A stretch of 64,000 bases of DNA from positions 124,001 through 188,000 of the forward strand of contig ATWE01000006.1 in the NCBI GenBank assembly GCA_000421085.1, in the 5' to 3' direction. The position numbers and the translations under genes are program-made. The notes beneath the pieces are model-generated. The model ran no database searches and had not been told where the DNA came from. It was given only the letters and a program-made list of their open reading frames with translations. The DNA is from Ensifer sp. USDA 6670. GTDB lineage: Bacteria > Pseudomonadota > Alphaproteobacteria > Rhizobiales > Rhizobiaceae. This document shows, piece after piece, positions 20,901 through 28,155 of this stretch (position 1 is its first letter; every line of letters starts with the position of its first letter).

Positions 20901-21605
20901 CGTGACGGCATGCTGCTGGGAGGGCTGACGGCGCACTATGGCGAGGCGAATACGGACGTCTCCTCTCTTTATGGCGACGGCACAATCGCGACAAAAGGAT
21001 ACGGCATCGGCGCAACTCTCACCTGGTACGGCGATGAGGGGTATTATTTCGACGCGGAGGGACGGGCAAGCTGGTTGCGGAGCGACCTCGCCTCGGACGT
21101 CGTCGGGCGGCTTGCCCGAGGGAACGACGGCTTCGGATATGCGCTGCGGTTCGAAACGGGGCAGAGGATGCAGCTCGGCAACGGCTGGTCGGCGACCCCG
21201 CAGGCGCAGCTCAGTTACGCGGCGGTGAATTTCGACAGCTTCATCGACCCGTTCGGAGCGGTGGTTTCTTCCGACAGCAACGACAGCTTGCGCGGCCGGC
21301 TCGGGGTCACGATCGATTATGAAGTGGCTTGGGAAAGCGAGACAGGCGACACGAGGCAATTGCAGATTTACGGTATCGGCAATCTCTTTCACGAATTCCT
21401 GAGTGGAACGCGGGTCAATGTGAGCGGAACACAGTTTTCGAGCAGACCTGATGATTGGACCGGGGAGGTCGGCATCGGCGGCGCGTATGATTGGGGCGAC
21501 GCGGCCTATTCCATCTACGGGGAAGTCCGCGCCGGCACTGGCCTCTCCGAATTCGGAGAAGGCTATCGTCTTTCCGCCAATGCGGGGTTGAGGATCAAGT
21601 TTTAG
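17955..21605 (+). CDS. Autotransporter (type V secretion) with C-terminal beta-barrel
   Basis: A 1216-residue protein. The signal peptide has a basic n-region ('KHSSTKGKRP') and a hydrophobic stretch to about residue 35 ending 'TESSAA'. The passenger, about residues 40-830, is Gly/Ser/Thr/Asp-rich with repeated beta-helix-like rungs ('GGSVTTSGDGSAGVLAQAGG'). A Pro-rich VDPET linker follows (about 839-880). The last 270 residues form an autotransporter barrel: 'GMLLGGLTAHYGEAN', 'GYGIGATLTWYG', 'TPQAQLSYAAVNFDSF', and a terminal Phe in 'LRIKF'. The passenger should be displayed on the cell surface; its function is unknown. GTG 17955 with SD CAGGGA is preferred over TTG 17907 because it gives a normal signal peptide. 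Confidence 0.85.
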   Translation: MKHSSTKGKRPISVAAAVAPAIIATVFVAVYVTESSAACVEGTRVEANEGSSCSSAATSFSHPNQSAVRASDRGSLLTLTAPNVAAETTARGVNVVNADEGQITFEGNVAVRRHTSNRNANGVVARGGSASVTVKGDASIDLAVPGTSVGLVAAEGGSIRIDGLTTIDIDAALATYGTGIRSTSDADESDELQAGSSLITLDGLRLNVGGTTNAFGLSAQGNLDNAIVVTGDVFEITTSGGVGVFAASGGKIFIDPAGGSGSADNNSLVVFGTPGAAVQTDGNGASALVSRSTSGNARLVIRGGRISTGTSAAAADAEGIYALVNGGNGSATILFEDGTVTTNGYNSDGIVAHNDVDSGFGSATAIMNGGSVTTSGDGSAGVLAQAGGFSISDLKLNQSDGNARVVQSGGVIRTSGGVGPFGIESSSAILALAIGPGLASIAQTGGTAEATGDKVAALHAESFGSVEVVQSKDARATATGIESSGIFVSAGPRFTVSAAGLVQGGQEGQEGQGAGIQVVRTRNPGFVGTVTGTISIAETGIVEAMSGIAILEEGENETRVQNSGRIYGDIDLTGGSDQVLLDSSSVTRGRVLLGDGSDETHVSSGADISNVSLFDGGDDVEAADGFIDSLTFAGGMRSVDGTTLTNWERVSITDMADLTLTGDLATGMGTGETGQSGLFIEDGSVLRIGGGAAISRRITGDLINQGAINLQNMAAGDSLTATGNYAAASDLLIDTYLGDDTSPSDLLVVGGDTSGATALFVNNTGGPGAQTNAGIMVVDVGGASNGTFALDNSDYVFEETGERAIIAGAYGYVLRKIGGDWFLQSSFVRNEPPPDPEPVDPGTVDPVPVDPETVDPETVDPETVDPETVDPETVDPETVELPIYQPGVPLYESYPGAMLGFVDLPTLRQRVGDRYCMETNAGAWAAGASANRGPTCTNGQPVWMRVAGWLAQSKPQRSTSGAIYDESRWMLQSGFDALLSENRDGMLLGGLTAHYGEANTDVSSLYGDGTIATKGYGIGATLTWYGDEGYYFDAEGRASWLRSDLASDVVGRLARGNDGFGYALRFETGQRMQLGNGWSATPQAQLSYAAVNFDSFIDPFGAVVSSDSNDSLRGRLGVTIDYEVAWESETGDTRQLQIYGIGNLFHEFLSGTRVNVSGTQFSSRPDDWTGEVGIGGAYDWGDAAYSIYGEVRAGTGLSEFGEGYRLSANAGLRIKF
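20469..20593 (+). repeat. 15-bp in-frame tandem repeat coding for VDPET/VDPxx units
   Basis: Eight units of the type GTCGATCCGGAGACC run without a break from 20469 to 20588, followed by a partial unit. Four units are identical and the others differ by one to three bases. They encode a Pro/Asp/Glu-rich linker between passenger and barrel of the autotransporter. The near identity suggests recent slippage, so copy number probably varies between strains. Confidence 0.95.
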
Positions 21606-21698
21606 GACCTCAGCAGTGTTTCCGCCGGCCGTCGTGAGAACGTGCGGCTTGCGTCTGCAAAAGGCCGCGGATGACCGGAGAGGAACGTGTTGAAGGCT

Positions 21699-22172
21699 TC
21701 AGGCCCCTTCAGCCTTCTCACCGAGCTCGGCCGCCAGAAATCCAATCAGCTGCTCCCACCCGTCGCGGCGATATTCGACTTTGTCGAGCCCATCGAGGAA
21801 TGCCCCCTGCTCCGTGAAGACGACGCGAGTGCCGGTGCCCTCGGGTATGAGGTCGACGGTGGCGATCGACGCGGAAAGCCGCTGCTCGTCCTTGGCCATG
21901 GTATAGGCCGAGACGATCCGCCGGTTCTCGACGATGTCGAGATAGACCGTTTCATTGAAATAGAAAGTCTTCCCGTCCTGGCTGAACCGGCCGCTTTCCC
22001 GGCCGCCGGTGCGGAAGTCGTGGCTATATTCGGCGACGGGCCAGTTGTCGGCCTTGACGAACCAGCGGTCATGCGCGGCAGGATCGGCGAAGGCCTCGAA
22101 GACCTGTTCCGGGGGTGAATTGAAAACGCGTTCGATGGTGAAGTCCGCATGTTCGACAGAAGCTTTGGTCAT
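21699..22172 (-). CDS. SRPBCC / AHSA1 domain protein
   Basis: A 157-residue protein of the START-like AHSA1 family. 'ADFTIERVFNSPPEQVFEAFADPAAHDRWF' is the typical N-terminal strand-helix, 'GRESGRFSQDGKTFYFNETVYLDIVENRRIV' the middle, and 'TVDLIPEGTGTRVVFTEQGAFLDG' the late strands, ending with 'WEQLIGFLAAELGE'. Such proteins bind hydrophobic ligands; no ligand is assigned. It is divergent from an HxlR regulator, the common arrangement in which the regulator controls the SRPBCC gene. The SD GGAGGAGA precedes ATG 22172. Confidence 0.87.
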   Translation of the reverse strand: MTKASVEHADFTIERVFNSPPEQVFEAFADPAAHDRWFVKADNWPVAEYSHDFRTGGRESGRFSQDGKTFYFNETVYLDIVENRRIVSAYTMAKDEQRLSASIATVDLIPEGTGTRVVFTEQGAFLDGLDKVEYRRDGWEQLIGFLAAELGEKAEGA

Positions 22173-22212
22173 GATCTTCTCCTCCTGGAGACTGGTTGCA
22201 AAATGAAATCAG

Positions 22213-22237
22213 TTGCACGTTAGCTCCACTGGTGCAA
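22213..22237. promoter_or_regulatory. Short inverted repeat between the SRPBCC and HxlR genes
   Basis: TTGCAC (22213-22218) and GTGCAA (22232-22237) are complementary with a 13-bp spacer, in the 120-bp divergent region. This is a candidate HxlR site by position only; short arms make chance occurrence possible. Confidence 0.3.
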
Positions 22238-22292
22238 TAATGCAAGCGGTTTTAGAGCGGATGCTCCGCTCCCGTTTTCTCCAGAGACCAGA

Positions 22293-22802
22293 ATGACCGA
22301 TGACCATCGCTCGGGTTGCCCGATCAATCTTTCGCTCGAAGTATTCGGCGACAAATGGAGCCTCCTGATCATTCGCGACATGATTTTCGGCGGCAAACGT
22401 CACTTCCGCGAGCTCCTGCGCTCGCAGGAGGGGATTTCCACCAACATCCTTGCCGACCGGCTGAAGACGCTGGTCGAGATCGGCATGCTGACGAAAGCGG
22501 ACGATCCGAGCCACAAGCAGAAGGCGATCTACAGCCTGACGGAAATGGCGATCGCGCTGGTGCCGATCATGGCCCATCTCGGCGCCTGGGGCCGGCGCTA
22601 CCTGCCGGTCACCGAGGAACTCAGCATCCGCGCGCAACTGATGGAGGAGGGCGGCCCCGAGCTCTGGGAGCGTTTTATGCGCGAATTGCGCGCCGAACAC
22701 CTCGGTGATCCCAAACCGGAAGGGCCCTCCGTGCGGCAAACGCTGCAAGCCGCCTATGACGGCGTGGTGGCGCGCAAGGCGATGGAAGAGCAGCCGGCCT
22801 GA
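22293..22802 (+). CDS. HxlR family transcriptional regulator
   Basis: A 169-residue winged-helix regulator of the HxlR (DUF24) type. The signature is 'CPINLSLEVFGDKWSLLIIRDMIFGGKRHFRELLRS', followed by 'ISTNILADRLKTLVEIGML' (recognition helix) and the wing. The N-terminal Cys (in 'RSGCPIN') is the residue that senses thiol stress in some HxlR proteins, so redox or electrophile sensing is possible here. It probably controls the divergent SRPBCC gene. It ends 4 bp from the convergent antiporter gene. Confidence 0.9.
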   Translation: MTDDHRSGCPINLSLEVFGDKWSLLIIRDMIFGGKRHFRELLRSQEGISTNILADRLKTLVEIGMLTKADDPSHKQKAIYSLTEMAIALVPIMAHLGAWGRRYLPVTEELSIRAQLMEEGGPELWERFMRELRAEHLGDPKPEGPSVRQTLQAAYDGVVARKAMEEQPA

Positions 22803-22806
22803 AAAA

Positions 22807-23892
22807 TCAAAGCCCGAGGGCCGATAACATGATGAAGGTCGCGAAGAGCACGAAATGCGTCATGCCTTCGATGGCATTGGTCTGGCCGTCATTGAGATTG
22901 ATTGCGGCGGCGACGAGCGTCACCGCAACCATTACCGTCTGCACGGGTGACATGGCCATGATGAAGGGCTGGCCCGTATAAAGGGCAATTGCCTCCATGA
23001 CGGGTACGGTCAGAATCACGGTCGAAAGCGAAGCCCCGAGCGCGATGTTCACCACCGCCTGCATGCGGTTGGCGAGCGCGGCGCGCATTGCCGTCATGAC
23101 CTCGGGCGAAGCGGAGATCGCCGCGACGACGATCGCGGCAAGGGCCGGCGGCGCCGCCGTGCCCTTGATCCCGGCCGACAGCAGCCCCGACATGATTTCG
23201 GCGAGGAAGCCGATCACGACCACGCCCAGGACGAGAACGACGACGGAAGGAAGCACCGGTTCGCCCTCCAGCCGGCTTGCCGCGGTTCCCGCTTTGGCCC
23301 GCGGGTAGCTGTAACTGAAGAAATAACTGTGCACGCCAACCTGCATGCGCAGGAACAACGTATAGAGCACGATCATCGCGCCGATGGTGAAGGCGGAATA
23401 GTAGTGCCATTTCGACTGCGGCACGAATTCGGGGACGAGCATGGAAATGCCCATGGCCGTGAGGATCATGACGCTGTAAGTGCGCGCGGAATCGTCGTTA
23501 TAGGGCTGCTCGCCATGTTTGAGGCCGCCGAGCAGCGCCGCAAGTCCCAGGATCCCGTTGATATCGAGCATCACTGCCGAATAGATCGTATCGCGCACCA
23601 GAGTCGGCGAGGTCTCGCCGGTCATCATGATGGCGAGGATGACGACCTCGACCAGCACCGCCGAAAGCGTCAGGATCATCGTGCCGTAGGGATCGCCCAC
23701 CTTCGCGGCAAGCACCTCGGCATGATGGGCGACCCGCATGGAAGCAAGCACGATCGCCGCCACCATTAGGGCCGCACCGATGAGCGATGCGGCGCGACCG
23801 GCCTCGAGCAGGTGATGCTCGACCGCGAAGCCGGCAAGAGCAGCAAGAAAAGCGGCTATGAGATGCCGTTCCGATCTCAGCTTTGCAAGCAA
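22807..23892 (-). CDS. Calcium:proton antiporter (ChaA/CaCA family)
   Basis: A 361-residue membrane protein with about eleven helices. The two alpha-repeat signatures of cation/Ca2+ exchangers are visible: 'GTMILTLSAVLVEVVILAIMM' in the first half and 'AAISASPEVMTAMRAALANRMQAVVNIALGASLSTVILT' in the second. Both contain the acidic residues that bind the cation. It is expected to export Ca2+ (or Na+/K+) in exchange for protons at the inner membrane. The start appears to be TTG 23892, supported by AGAGG 6 nt upstream. It is convergent with the HxlR gene. Confidence 0.87.
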   Translation of the reverse strand: MLAKLRSERHLIAAFLAALAGFAVEHHLLEAGRAASLIGAALMVAAIVLASMRVAHHAEVLAAKVGDPYGTMILTLSAVLVEVVILAIMMTGETSPTLVRDTIYSAVMLDINGILGLAALLGGLKHGEQPYNDDSARTYSVMILTAMGISMLVPEFVPQSKWHYYSAFTIGAMIVLYTLFLRMQVGVHSYFFSYSYPRAKAGTAASRLEGEPVLPSVVVLVLGVVVIGFLAEIMSGLLSAGIKGTAAPPALAAIVVAAISASPEVMTAMRAALANRMQAVVNIALGASLSTVILTVPVMEAIALYTGQPFIMAMSPVQTVMVAVTLVAAAINLNDGQTNAIEGMTHFVLFATFIMLSALGL

Positions 23893-24151
23893 GCACGCCT
23901 CTTGGTTCGGAGTGAAGCTCCTGAAGACTTAGCACAGCTGCGCGCGAATTCACCATACGGCGCCGCGCGCGCCGTCAGAGGCGCAAAGGGGATCCGCCGT
24001 ATGCTTGTCCTCTAATGGGATTTGGAGTCGAAGGAAGGACTATTTTCCTCGCTCTCCTTTACGCTCGTCCGGCGCTTGGCTAATGTATTCGCAGGCGCGG
24101 AACGGTCTGCTGTGCCGCCCGCATCGTCTCTCCTTCCGAAGATGGGTCGAC

Positions 24152-24808
24152 ATGCTCTCACATGACAGCATCTGGCGCGCGATCGACGCATTGGCAGAGC
24201 GTCACCGGCTTTCGCCGTCGGGGCTTGCGCGGCGGGCGGGCCTGGACCCTACCTCCTTCAACAAATCGAAGCGCCAGTCCACCGACGGGCGCGACCGATG
24301 GCCCTCTACCGAATCGATCGCGAAGATACTGCATGCGACGGGAGCAAGCGTCGATCAGTTCCTGGCGCTGATGGAACCCAACGCTGCCGGCAGCGGACCG
24401 CAAGAGGCATCGGCAGCGCCGGGCATTCCGCTGATCGGTTTCGCACAGGCCGGTGCCGGTGGTTTTTTCGACGACGGCGGCTTTCCGGTCGGCCAGGGCT
24501 GGGACACGATCGAATTTCCCACGTCCGAGCGGCGACAGGGCGGTGCCTACGCTCTGGAGGTTCAAGGAGACAGCATGCTGCCGCTTTATCGCGACGGCGA
24601 TGTGCTGATCGTCGACCCTAGCGCGCAGGTGCGGCGCAATGACCGCGTCGTGGTCAAGACGCGCGGAGGCGAGGTGATGGCAAAGGTTCTGGCCCGGCAG
24701 ACGCCCCGCGGCATCGAGCTCGTTTCGCTCAACCCCGACCACCCCAACCGCAATTTCGAGATGAACGACGTGGAATGGATTGCCCGGATCGTCTGGGCCA
24801 GCCAATAG
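24152..24808 (+). CDS. HTH transcriptional regulator with S24 (LexA/CI-like) peptidase domain
   Basis: A 218-residue repressor. The N-terminal helix-turn-helix (about 1-70) reads 'RHRLSPSGLARRAGLDPTSFNKSKR'. The C-terminal S24 domain has the catalytic Ser in 'GDSMLPLYRDGDVLIVD' (about 141) and the Lys in 'NDRVVVKTRGGEVMAKVL' (about 168). This is the C2/LexA architecture, but no clear self-cleavage Ala-Gly site can be assigned, although 'FAQAGAGG' before the domain is a candidate. It lies in an apparently ordinary chromosomal setting rather than a prophage. The next gene starts 9 bp after its stop, so the two are probably co-transcribed. ATG 24152 is the only start that begins at the HTH. Confidence 0.85.
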   Translation: MLSHDSIWRAIDALAERHRLSPSGLARRAGLDPTSFNKSKRQSTDGRDRWPSTESIAKILHATGASVDQFLALMEPNAAGSGPQEASAAPGIPLIGFAQAGAGGFFDDGGFPVGQGWDTIEFPTSERRQGGAYALEVQGDSMLPLYRDGDVLIVDPSAQVRRNDRVVVKTRGGEVMAKVLARQTPRGIELVSLNPDHPNRNFEMNDVEWIARIVWASQ

Positions 24809-24817
24809 GATCCTTCG

Positions 24818-25627
24818 ATGCGGCCGAGGCTCTTCACCATCGCCGGCGGGCTTGCCGCCCTCGCCCTTTATGCCGGCATTCTGATGGCCGGGGCCGCGGT
24901 CATCCGCAACCGAGACAGCGCCGCAACGCCTGAGTTCGTGCTCGAGACGCCGGAAGCCGCAGCGGTCGACGAACCGGCTCCGGAGGAGCCTTCCGCCGGG
25001 ACCGAAGCCGCGCCCCCTGCCCCCGAACCGGATACCAGCTCCGGCAAAGGATCTCGCGTGGCGGTCAGGCCGGTCGAGCCGGGCCTCTTCGCCCAGCCGG
25101 AAGACGGCGTCGCCAAACCGCTGCAGCGGATAGAACCGAGGCCGCCGCTTTCAAGCGCCAGGGAAAAGGAAAAGCCCGCTTCCGCCGTCTTCCCGCGCCC
25201 GGTTGCGCTTGCCGCCGGGCTCGTCCGATCCGGCGACACGACCCTGCAGCTCGAGGATATCGAACCCGAAAAGGCGGAGAGGGTCTGCGAGGCCAACGGC
25301 AAGAGCTGGCCTTGCGGCATGGTCGCGCGTACGGCGTTCCGCAACTTTCTAAGGGGGCGCGCGCTCGTCTGCGATGGGGCGGGTGGCTCCTCGGAAACCG
25401 TGAACGCCCGGTGCAGCGTCGGTGGCCAGGACGTGGCCGAATGGCTCGTCGGCAACGGCTGGGCGACGCCGCTGCCGGGCACGGCGCTCGAGGCGAAGGC
25501 CGAGGCCGCCCGGGACGCCGGGCTCGGTTTCTTCGGGGACGACCCGCGCGATCTTGCCCGAGCGCCTGTCGCGCTCGACGATCCGGCTGCGAGCTTCATC
25601 CCGGAAGACGTCCCGCCGGACTTGTAA
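24818..25627 (+). CDS. Membrane-anchored SNase-like (thermonuclease fold) protein
   Basis: A 269-residue protein. An N-terminal transmembrane anchor (about 6-27) is followed by an Ala/Pro/Glu-rich linker to about residue 120 and then a staphylococcal-nuclease-like domain. That domain shows 'DTTLQLEDIEPEKAERVCEANGKSWPCGMVARTAFRNFLRG' and 'VAEWLVGNGWATPLPGT..EAKAEAARDAGLGFFG'. The fold pattern (including the late 'A-x-GLGFF' segment) is SNase-like, but the usual catalytic Arg/Asp/Glu set of active thermonucleases is not evident. It may therefore be a non-catalytic or altered nuclease. It is probably translated from the same mRNA as the S24 regulator 9 bp upstream. Confidence 0.7.
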   Translation: MRPRLFTIAGGLAALALYAGILMAGAAVIRNRDSAATPEFVLETPEAAAVDEPAPEEPSAGTEAAPPAPEPDTSSGKGSRVAVRPVEPGLFAQPEDGVAKPLQRIEPRPPLSSAREKEKPASAVFPRPVALAAGLVRSGDTTLQLEDIEPEKAERVCEANGKSWPCGMVARTAFRNFLRGRALVCDGAGGSSETVNARCSVGGQDVAEWLVGNGWATPLPGTALEAKAEAARDAGLGFFGDDPRDLARAPVALDDPAASFIPEDVPPDL

Positions 25628-25739
25628 GGCTTGGAGCTAGTCCTTAACTGTCACCCACGATTGCAGGTCCGCCCAACCCGTTATGCACCCGTCGTGTATC
25701 GCGGCTCCAATGAGGACAACGAAAGGATCGAGAGGCAGG

Positions 25740-26150
25740 ATGTCCGCAAGTCTCAGCCAGCACGAAGCCCTTGTCCACGTCATGGTCATGATGTCCGCCG
25801 TCGACCGGAACATGACCGACGACGAGTTTGCACGCATCGGCGTGCTCGTGCGGTTCCTGCCGGCCTTCGACGGCTTCGACGAAGATCACCTGATTCATAT
25901 CGGCCGCGAATGCGCCGCCCAGCTTGCTGCCCCGGAAGGTCTCGACGTCGCACTCGAAATGGTTCGCGAGGCGTTGCCGCAGCGGCTCTATGAGACGGCC
26001 TATGCCCTTGCGGTCGAGATCGCCGCCGCCGATCAGCGTATCCGCAACGAGGAAATCCGGCTGTTGCAGCTGCTGCGCGACCGGTTGGGCCTCGACAAGC
26101 TCGCCTGCGCCGCAATCGAACGCGGAGCCATCGCGCGCTTCCGCAAGTAG
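25740..26150 (+). CDS. TerB-family protein
   Basis: A 136-residue all-helical protein of the TerB/DUF533-like fold. 'HEALVHVMVMMSAVDRNMTDDEFARIGVLVRFLP' is the first half and 'LYETAYALAVEIAAADQRIRNEEIRLLQLLRDRLGLD' the second. The acidic 'AVDRNMTDDE' and 'AADQRIRNEE' segments are the paired metal-binding-type motifs of TerB. Tellurite resistance is known for the family name only; here no other ter genes are nearby, so the role is open. ATG 25740 has an AGGCAGG SD. The frame is open further upstream, but that part shows no conserved pattern. Confidence 0.8.
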   Translation: MSASLSQHEALVHVMVMMSAVDRNMTDDEFARIGVLVRFLPAFDGFDEDHLIHIGRECAAQLAAPEGLDVALEMVREALPQRLYETAYALAVEIAAADQRIRNEEIRLLQLLRDRLGLDKLACAAIERGAIARFRK

Positions 26151-26227
26151 GCTTCAGAAACAGGCCCTTGCCGGTTCCCCGCACGGAACAATATGGCGGG
26201 CCGGGTTGATGCAACGGGGATCGGGGC

Positions 26228-27040
26228 ATGCTCTATTTCGGTCTCGCAGAACCGGCCTGGCGGCTCGCGGCCTTTGCTGCCGCCTTCGCCGCACTGGCCG
26301 CGCTCGAGCTTCTTCATCCGCGGCTGGAGAGGCCGGAGCTGATGCGGGCTCTGAAGGCACGCCGCTGGATCACCAACCTGTCTATTCTCGTCCTGTCCTC
26401 CCTCCTGCTTCGCATCGCCTTTCCCGCCGCCGCTACCGGCGTTGCTGTCTGGGCTCAGGGACGCGGATACGGCGTGCTCCCGGCTCTTGGCGTCACCCCG
26501 GCGCTTGCCGGCCTGATCGGCTTCATCGCGCTGGACTTCGCCATCTGGTTTGAACACGTCGTGTTTCACAAGATACCTGTCCTGTGGCGCATCCACCGCG
26601 TCCACCATGCCGATCCGGGGGTCGACGTCACCACGGCTCTTCGCTTTCATCCCCTCGAAATTCTGCTGTCGATGATCTGGAAGAGCGCGGTCATCCTTCT
26701 GCTCGGCCCGCCCGCACTTGCCGTTCTCCTGTTCGAAATCGTGCTCAATGCCGGGGCGATGTTCAATCACGCCAATCTGCGGCTCCCGAAAGGCGCCGAC
26801 AGGCTGTTGCGCCACGTCATCGTCACGCCCGACATGCACCGCATCCACCACTCCGTGGAAAAGCGGGAGACCGATTCAAACTACGGCTTCAATCTCTCGG
26901 TCTGGGACCGGTTGTTCTCGACCTACGTCGCCCATCCATCGCGCGGCGACGATGCGATCGAGACCGGGCTGAAGACCTACGGGCGCGTTGCACCCGTGAA
27001 GCTCCTTTGGTCGCTGATACTCCCGTTCCGGCGCGGCTAA
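26228..27040 (+). CDS. Sterol desaturase / fatty acid hydroxylase family protein
   Basis: A 270-residue integral membrane di-iron enzyme. Four to five transmembrane helices surround the histidine clusters of the family: 'FEHVVFHKIPVLWRIHRVHHAD' (HxxxH and HxxHH), 'FNHANLRLP' and 'DMHRIHHS'. It should use O2 to hydroxylate or desaturate a lipid in the membrane. The substrate in rhizobia is not settled; fatty acids, hopanoids or ornithine lipids are possibilities. The stop TAA lies inside an inverted repeat (27037-27070). It is probably monocistronic. Confidence 0.85.
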   Translation: MLYFGLAEPAWRLAAFAAAFAALAALELLHPRLERPELMRALKARRWITNLSILVLSSLLLRIAFPAAATGVAVWAQGRGYGVLPALGVTPALAGLIGFIALDFAIWFEHVVFHKIPVLWRIHRVHHADPGVDVTTALRFHPLEILLSMIWKSAVILLLGPPALAVLLFEIVLNAGAMFNHANLRLPKGADRLLRHVIVTPDMHRIHHSVEKRETDSNYGFNLSVWDRLFSTYVAHPSRGDDAIETGLKTYGRVAPVKLLWSLILPFRRG

Positions 27041-27070
27041 AGCGTTTCACTGTTTATTGAAACGCTTTAG
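27037..27070. repeat. Inverted repeat / hairpin overlapping the stop codon of the desaturase gene
   Basis: CTAAAGCGTTTCA (27037-27049) pairs perfectly with TGAAACGCTTTAG (27058-27070) around an 8-nt loop. There is no clear T-run on either side, so it looks like a repeat-derived hairpin rather than a classical terminator. It abuts RIME-like module B at 27083-27131. The stop codon TAA is part of the left arm. Confidence 0.75.
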
Positions 27071-27082
27071 CCCTTTGCAACG

Positions 27083-27131
27083 ACGCACTTCCGGACGGAA
27101 AACCGTTAGACACTTTTCCTGGAAGTGCTCT
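27083..27131. repeat. RIME-like module B, second copy (inverted relative to 5676-5724)
   Basis: Compared with the reverse complement of 5676-5724, this copy differs at about one or two of 49 positions. It contains ACGCACTTCCGGACGGAAAA and CTTTTCCTGGAAGTGC. It lies between two converging genes. Confidence 0.85.
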
Positions 27132-27168
27132 GGGCCGAAATAAGGAAATGGCCGCGAGGGGAACCGCC

Positions 27169-28008
27169 TCAATAAATCCCATTCGGGAAATAGCGAAGAT
27201 AGATCTCCTCGATCCTACCGCTCCGTGAGAGCGCCAGCAAAGCGTGGTCGATCGCCTGGGTCAGGGCCGGCTCGGCCTTGCGGTTCATGATCGTCAGTCC
27301 CTCGCCCAGGAAGTGTTGGGAAAAATAGGAGCCCTCCAGCATGGCGCAGCAACCCCCGGCGAGGTTGCCGGAAACCCAGAAGGATAGTTGCATGCCATCG
27401 GAGAACGCGGCCGCGACGGTGCCCCCACGCAGTGCGGAGAGCAATGCGTCCCGGTCCGGAAAGCCCTTGGGTTCGAGCTTCGGAAAAAATGCCTTCAGCA
27501 TTGCCTCATGCGTGGTGCCGGAGACGACGCCGACGGGCTTCCCGGCGAGCTCGGCAGGACCGGTGATCGCCCCGGCGGCCTTGGTGTTGACGACGAAGCG
27601 GGCGGGCAGTTGCATGAAGGCGCGGGAAAAGGCAAAACGCTGCCTCAACTCCGAAGTCACGGCAATGCCGGCGGCAATCGCTTCCCCTTGCCCCTGTTCG
27701 AGGGCCGGCATGAGCTCCGGATAGGTCACTGCCTGGATCTGACATTTGGCTTCGATCTCGAGCTCACGGCATATTTCACGGGCGAGGTCGACATGGAAGC
27801 CCGACAGCTTGCCGGACTGGTCGATGAAGTTGAACGGCGGGAAGTCGACGGTGGTCAGGAAACGAAGTCTGGCAAGACCGCTGAGGTCCGGCTTGGCAAT
27901 CCGTTCGCGGGCATCGAACAGCCGGGGCAGTTCCTTCGGCTGCGCCAAAGCCAACCCCGGGACGAGAAGGGCAGACAGCATGGACGTCCAGGCAATCAGC
28001 AGCGCCAT
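27169..28008 (-). CDS. Orphan family 3 solute-binding protein (amino-acid type)
   Basis: A 279-residue periplasmic protein. The signal peptide (about 1-22) ends 'LVPGLALAQ'. The mature part carries SBP_bac_3 features: 'LRFLTTVDFPPFNFIDQSGKLSGFHVDLAREICREL', 'GIAVTSELRQRFAFSRAF' and 'GKPVGVVSGTTHEAML'. It would bind a small polar ligand, probably an amino acid. No ABC permease or ATPase is nearby, so it either works with a transporter elsewhere or has a sensing role. ATG 28008 (SD AGAGG) is only 23 bp after the 3' end of tRNA-Gly on the same strand, so it may depend on the tRNA promoter. Confidence 0.82.
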   Translation of the reverse strand: MALLIAWTSMLSALLVPGLALAQPKELPRLFDARERIAKPDLSGLARLRFLTTVDFPPFNFIDQSGKLSGFHVDLAREICRELEIEAKCQIQAVTYPELMPALEQGQGEAIAAGIAVTSELRQRFAFSRAFMQLPARFVVNTKAAGAITGPAELAGKPVGVVSGTTHEAMLKAFFPKLEPKGFPDRDALLSALRGGTVAAAFSDGMQLSFWVSGNLAGGCCAMLEGSYFSQHFLGEGLTIMNRKAEPALTQAIDHALLALSRSGRIEEIYLRYFPNGIY

Positions 28009-28031
28009 GGCGCCTCTTTGAAAGAAGGAAT

Positions 28032-28106
28032 TGGAGCGGGTGATCGGGATCGAACCGACGACATCAAGCTTGGGAAGCTGGCGTTCTACCACTGAACTAC
28101 ACCCGC
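28032..28106 (-). tRNA. tRNA-Gly, anticodon CCC
   Basis: The acceptor stem GCGGGTG/CACCCGC is perfect. The D arm GTTC-AGTGGTA-GAAC, the anticodon loop TTCCCAA (anticodon CCC), the T arm with TTCGATC and an encoded 3' CCA (28034-28032) are all visible. The anticodon stem CCAGC/GCTTG has one C-U mismatch at 28-42. The wobble base C34 would read GGG. Confidence 0.95.
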
Positions 28107-28155
28107 GACAGAACCGGAAATTTCCTCAACAGCCGCGATCTGTCAAGCACAATGC

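Noticed and set aside
25740-26150. TerB as part of a tellurite resistance operon
   Set aside because: No other ter genes are near; lone TerB-fold proteins are common and of unclear role.
27037-27070. Hairpin at the desaturase stop as an intrinsic terminator
   Set aside because: The stem is strong but lacks a T-run and contains the stop codon; the adjoining RIME module suggests a repeat origin.
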